DNA of 64,000 bases from Planctomycetota bacterium. Lineage in GTDB: Bacteria; Planctomycetota; B15-G4; SIAN01. Each line of letters opens with the position of its first letter. Position 1 is the first letter of the stretch. The DNA lies in contig SIAN01000002.1 of assembly GCA_009691715.1 (NCBI GenBank), positions 168,432 to 232,431 on the forward strand. The letters run 5' to 3'. Below are positions 61,504 through 64,000 of the stretch, in pieces. A program made the position numbers and the translations under genes. Under the pieces are notes generated by a model that was given only the letters and a program-made list of their open reading frames with translations, had not been told where the DNA came from and searched no databases.

Positions 61504-63980
61504 TTCCCTTCGAGCCAGTCGGCGAACAACTGCGGGTCGCCCTTGTACTTCAGGTCGTAGTTGGTCGACCGCAGCAGTTTCGACGGCTCGTTCGGATCGA
61601 CGATCAGATACATCGATTGCGCCGAGTAGCCGATGTAGCCCCGTTCGATCTCGATCCACTTCTCGCCGAGCGTCTCGTGATCGGTGTGCAGGCGCGCCTC
61701 GACGAACTTCGCGGTCAAGATCCGGCTCACGGCCGGGTGTGGGAAGACATCTTCTTCCATCACACGGCAGGTCGCTCAGCCATAGCCGGTGAAGTTGAGC
61801 AGCAGTAGTTTTTCGTCGCGCTTGGCCTTCGCGATCGCGGCGTCGAGGTCATCGACGACGAACGTCTCCTCGGCGGTCGCGCCGATCCGATTCGAATAGG
61901 GCGGCACAAGCGACGTCATGATCCAGTCGAGCTTGTGGCCGAACGAGCCGTGCAGGCAGTAGAGGCCGAAGAGGGCAAACGAGATGCCCGCCACCAGCCG
62001 TCCCGGCCCGACGCTCGCGTGCAGCTTCACCGGCATGCCCGGTTCGAGCACGACCGGCGCGCTGTCCTCGTGCAGCCGGATCACGCCCCAGAGGTAGAGC
62101 GCGCAGGCGAGGAAAAGGCCGGCCCACCAAAGCAGGAAGATCTCGCGCGGGAAGAGGCCCCACCGCAGGACCATGTCGACCTGCGAGAAGAACTTGAGCG
62201 CCGCCGCCACCTCGACGAAGCCGAGGCAGACCTTGAGCGTGTGCATCCACTCACCGCTCTTGGGCAACGACTTCGCCTTGCTCGGCAGGAGCGACAGGAA
62301 AACGAACGGGATCGCCATGGTCAGACCGAAGACGGTCATCCCCATCACGACTCGCGGAAGCGTCGACGCTCCAGCGGCGAGCAGCGTGCCGACGAACGGC
62401 GCGGTGCAGGTGAATGAGGTGATGACGAGCGTCGCCCCCATCAGGAAGACGCCGAGGTAGCCGCCTCTGCGGGTTGCCTTGCCGGCCGCCTGCAGCAGGA
62501 ATTGCGGCGGCTGCAGGAGGATCAAGCCGAAGAGCGAGAGCGAGAAGACGATGAAGAACCCGCCGATGACGAGGTTGGTCAACCAGTGGGTCGCGAACCG
62601 GATGATGACCGGACCGACCGCGACCCCGATCACGATGTAGATCAGCACGATGCCCGCGCCGTAGGTGAGCGAGAGCGGCAGGATCGAGGTCTTCCGCGCG
62701 GCCGCCTGCTTGGTGAAGTAGCTGATCGTGATCGGGATCATCGGGTAGGTGCACGGCATCAGCAGGCTGAAGATGCCCCAGCCGAACGCCGAGAGCAGGA
62801 ACAGCCCGAGCGGCAGCTCCTCGACCGCTCGCGCCGCGCTCGGCGGTGGAGCGACCGTTTGCGGCGGCGACTCGCCGACCGCCGCTGGATCGCCCGAAGC
62901 CACCCCCGCAACAAGATCCGCCGGAAACGCCGCGAACAGCTCGTCGCTGCCCATGCCGCTCGCGGCGACCGTCTGCGCGTAGGGCACGCAGCCATTCGCG
63001 TCGCAGGTCTGGCCCTTGATCGAGAGATTCAGCGCCGCCGGATCGGCGCTCGCCGTGAGCTTCTTGCCGCGGAGCCAGACCACGATCGTGCCGTGGTGGA
63101 CGTGGAGCCAGGTCTTGATCGCGCCGAAGTCCTGCGTTTCGCGTTCGGGTGGCGGAAAGCGGGCGGAGCTCCACTCGAAGCCGTCGCCTTCGAGCGTGAA
63201 CTTGGTCGGCACACCGATCGAATCGGGGCCGCCGATGTCCACCTCGGTCGGGCCGTGGCCGAGGTGGAAGCCCGCGTCGATGACGATCTGGATCGCCACT
63301 TTCACGTCGTCGCCGTCGGCGCGGACGAAGAGCTCGGCGTGCGCGTGGCCGTCATCGAGCGCGGTGATCGGGGAAGCGGCGCTGTCGGCAGATTCGCCGG
63401 CAGCTGCGGCTTCAACCGGCGTCGCCGCCGGCAGCACGAGGTCGGCCGGGAACTTGGCGAACAGCGCGTCGCTGCCGCGCCCCGCGCTCGTCAGCACCTG
63501 TTTGTAGGGCACGCAGCCTTGCGGATTGCAGGTCTGGCCGCGGAGCGTGAGCTTGATCGCGGCGGGATCGGCGTTCGCCGCCGTCTTGCGACCGGCGATC
63601 CAGAGCACCGGCGTGCCGTAGTGGACGTTCAAGTAGGTCTTGGTCGCGCCGAAGTCCTGCTCCTCGCGTTCCGGCGTCGGGAAGCGCGCGCTCCCCCACT
63701 CGAAGCCGTCGCCCTCGAACTTGAGCGTCGTCGGCATCCCGGCGGCATCGGGCCCGCCGACCTCGGCCTACGTCGGACCGTGGCCGATGTGGTAGCCCGG
63801 ATCGACGACGATCTCGACCGCCGCCTTGATCTCGTCGCCGTCGATGCGGAGGTAGAGCGTGCTCTGCGCGTGGTTCTGCGCCAGCACGGCCGGTGCCGCG
63901 AACAGCACGGCGAGCAGCGCCAGCAACGCGGTGATCGCGCGCGGAGTCGTCTCGGATCGGAGCGTCATCGGGAGCCTCAT
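61500..63980 (-). CDS. DsbD-family thiol:disulfide transporter, candidate selenoprotein (UxxC)
   Basis: The complete frame is 827 codons from ATG 63980 (alternatives GTG 63998, ATG 63968) and has two in-frame stops. A signal peptide (about 5-30, ending VLAQN) is followed by two copies of the DsbD alpha-type domain (about 40-190 and 215-360), each ending in a Q-T-C...GCVPY pair. The membrane domain has about eight helices and the Cys pair in MPCTYPMIP and SFTCTAPF. The C-terminal thioredoxin-like domain has YG-UGA-ATCRVMEEDVF: TGA at 61776-61778 (codon 735) takes the place of the first Cys of CxxC. The TAG at 63768-63770 (codon 71) replaces a Glu found in the second copy. DsbD carries electrons from cytoplasmic thioredoxin to periplasmic substrates. 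Confidence 0.8.
61737..61765 (-). promoter_or_regulatory. candidate bacterial SECIS hairpin
   Basis: It begins 11 nt after the UGA on the coding strand. GUGUG (61765-61761) pairs with CACAC (61741-61737), AU bulges at 61760-61759, GGAAGA (61758-61753) pairs with UCUUCC (61747-61742), and the loop is AGAUG (61752-61748). The apical loop starts 24 nt after UGA, and its second base is G. These match the known bacterial requirements. Codons GAA GAA GAT in the stem are A/U-ending, unlike the usual GAG/GAC here. Confidence 0.65.
61776..61778 (-). other. in-frame UGA, proposed selenocysteine codon
   Basis: On the coding strand the context is GGC TAT GGC TGA GCG ACC TGC CGT GTG ATG. Related DsbD proteins have Cys at this position (FTGYxCxNC). 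The frame remains open for 91 more codons, including the conserved MEEDVF and the last stop at 61500-61502. Confidence 0.7.
63768..63770 (-). other. in-frame TAG near the N-terminus of the dsbD-like gene
   Basis: The first domain copy reads GHGPT-TAG-AEVGGPD; the second copy reads GHGPTEVDIGGPD. A single change GAG to TAG explains it. No start with a ribosome site was seen after the TAG that would preserve export. Confidence 0.75.
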
Positions 63981-64000
63981 GGACGGAGAACGATGCACGC

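Noticed and set aside
61500..61763. A separate small gene of 87 codons starting at GTG 61763
   Set aside because: It is the exact C-terminal end of the DsbD thioredoxin-like domain, in the same frame as the upstream part, and no ribosome site precedes the GTG.
1..64000. CRISPR array, tRNA or rRNA genes, insertion sequences
   Set aside because: No spaced direct repeats, cloverleaf-like CCA ends, ribosomal RNA segments or transposase-like sequences were found by reading; covariance-model searches were not possible here.

Overview
This is a GC-rich bacterial chromosome segment that is densely coding and made of short operons on both strands. The gene mix points to Planctomycetota or a near relative. 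The evidence is a CRTAC1/ASPIC-UnbV lipoprotein paired with a TPR lipoprotein, a sulfatase, HEAT-repeat proteins ending in an LTG...W..WW motif, a BlaI/M56 pair, a SecD-SecF fusion, a giant alpha-2-macroglobulin-like protein and carboxypeptidase-regulatory domains. LPS-type genes (a Kdo kinase and a heptosyltransferase) indicate a Gram-negative envelope. The phylum assignment is inference. No tRNA, rRNA, CRISPR array, transposase or phage gene was seen.

Layout. 0-3.5 kb: start of a leucine-dehydrogenase-like gene, a HEAT lipoprotein, and divergent LPS core genes (kdkA-like, waaC-like). 3.5-10.3 kb: a leftward operon lon > lipoprotein > TPR lipoprotein > CRTAC1 protein, joined by short overlaps. 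10.5-15.3 kb: a carboxypeptidase-regulatory membrane protein, a FabZ-like dehydratase, an RNase HII-like protein coupled to DUF309, and a receiver-GGDEF protein that has lost both signature motifs. 15.4-20.4 kb: a leftward group with a small protein, an FtsQ-like protein, rplM, rpsI and a sulfatase. 20.6-28.4 kb: a Ski2-like helicase, ribE, trmD-rplS, secDF and a LysM protein. 28.4-33.8 kb: a VWA/HEAT protein, then folE-queD-btuFCD. 34.0-45.2 kb: an 11-gene complex I cluster, nuoABCDHIJKLMN, without nuoEFG. 45.3-48.4 kb: a secreted glucose/sorbosone-dehydrogenase-like PKD protein. 48.5-59.7 kb: blaI and an M56/BlaR1 gene split by an in-frame TAG, divergent from a 2,620-residue macroglobulin-like protein. 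Dyads sharing one half-site lie between them. 59.8-64 kb: sodC, a 0.5-kb non-coding stretch, an AAA ATPase frameshifted inside its Walker A, and a DsbD-family thiol:disulfide transporter.

The most notable observation is in the DsbD-family gene. An in-frame TGA sits exactly where the first cysteine of the C-terminal thioredoxin-like CxxC motif should be (Y-G-UGA-A-T-C-R), and the reading frame continues for 91 conserved codons. A hairpin immediately after the TGA has the geometry expected of a bacterial SECIS element: apical loop starting 24 nt after UGA, G as second loop base, a bulged AU just below the upper stem, and a run of A/U-ending codons that build the stem. I read it as a candidate selenocysteine-containing DsbD (UxxC). 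The same gene also carries an in-frame TAG near its N-terminus, a second TAG splits the M56 gene, and a one-base insertion breaks the AAA gene. Read error, nonsense mutation and amber suppression therefore all need to be considered for this end of the window.
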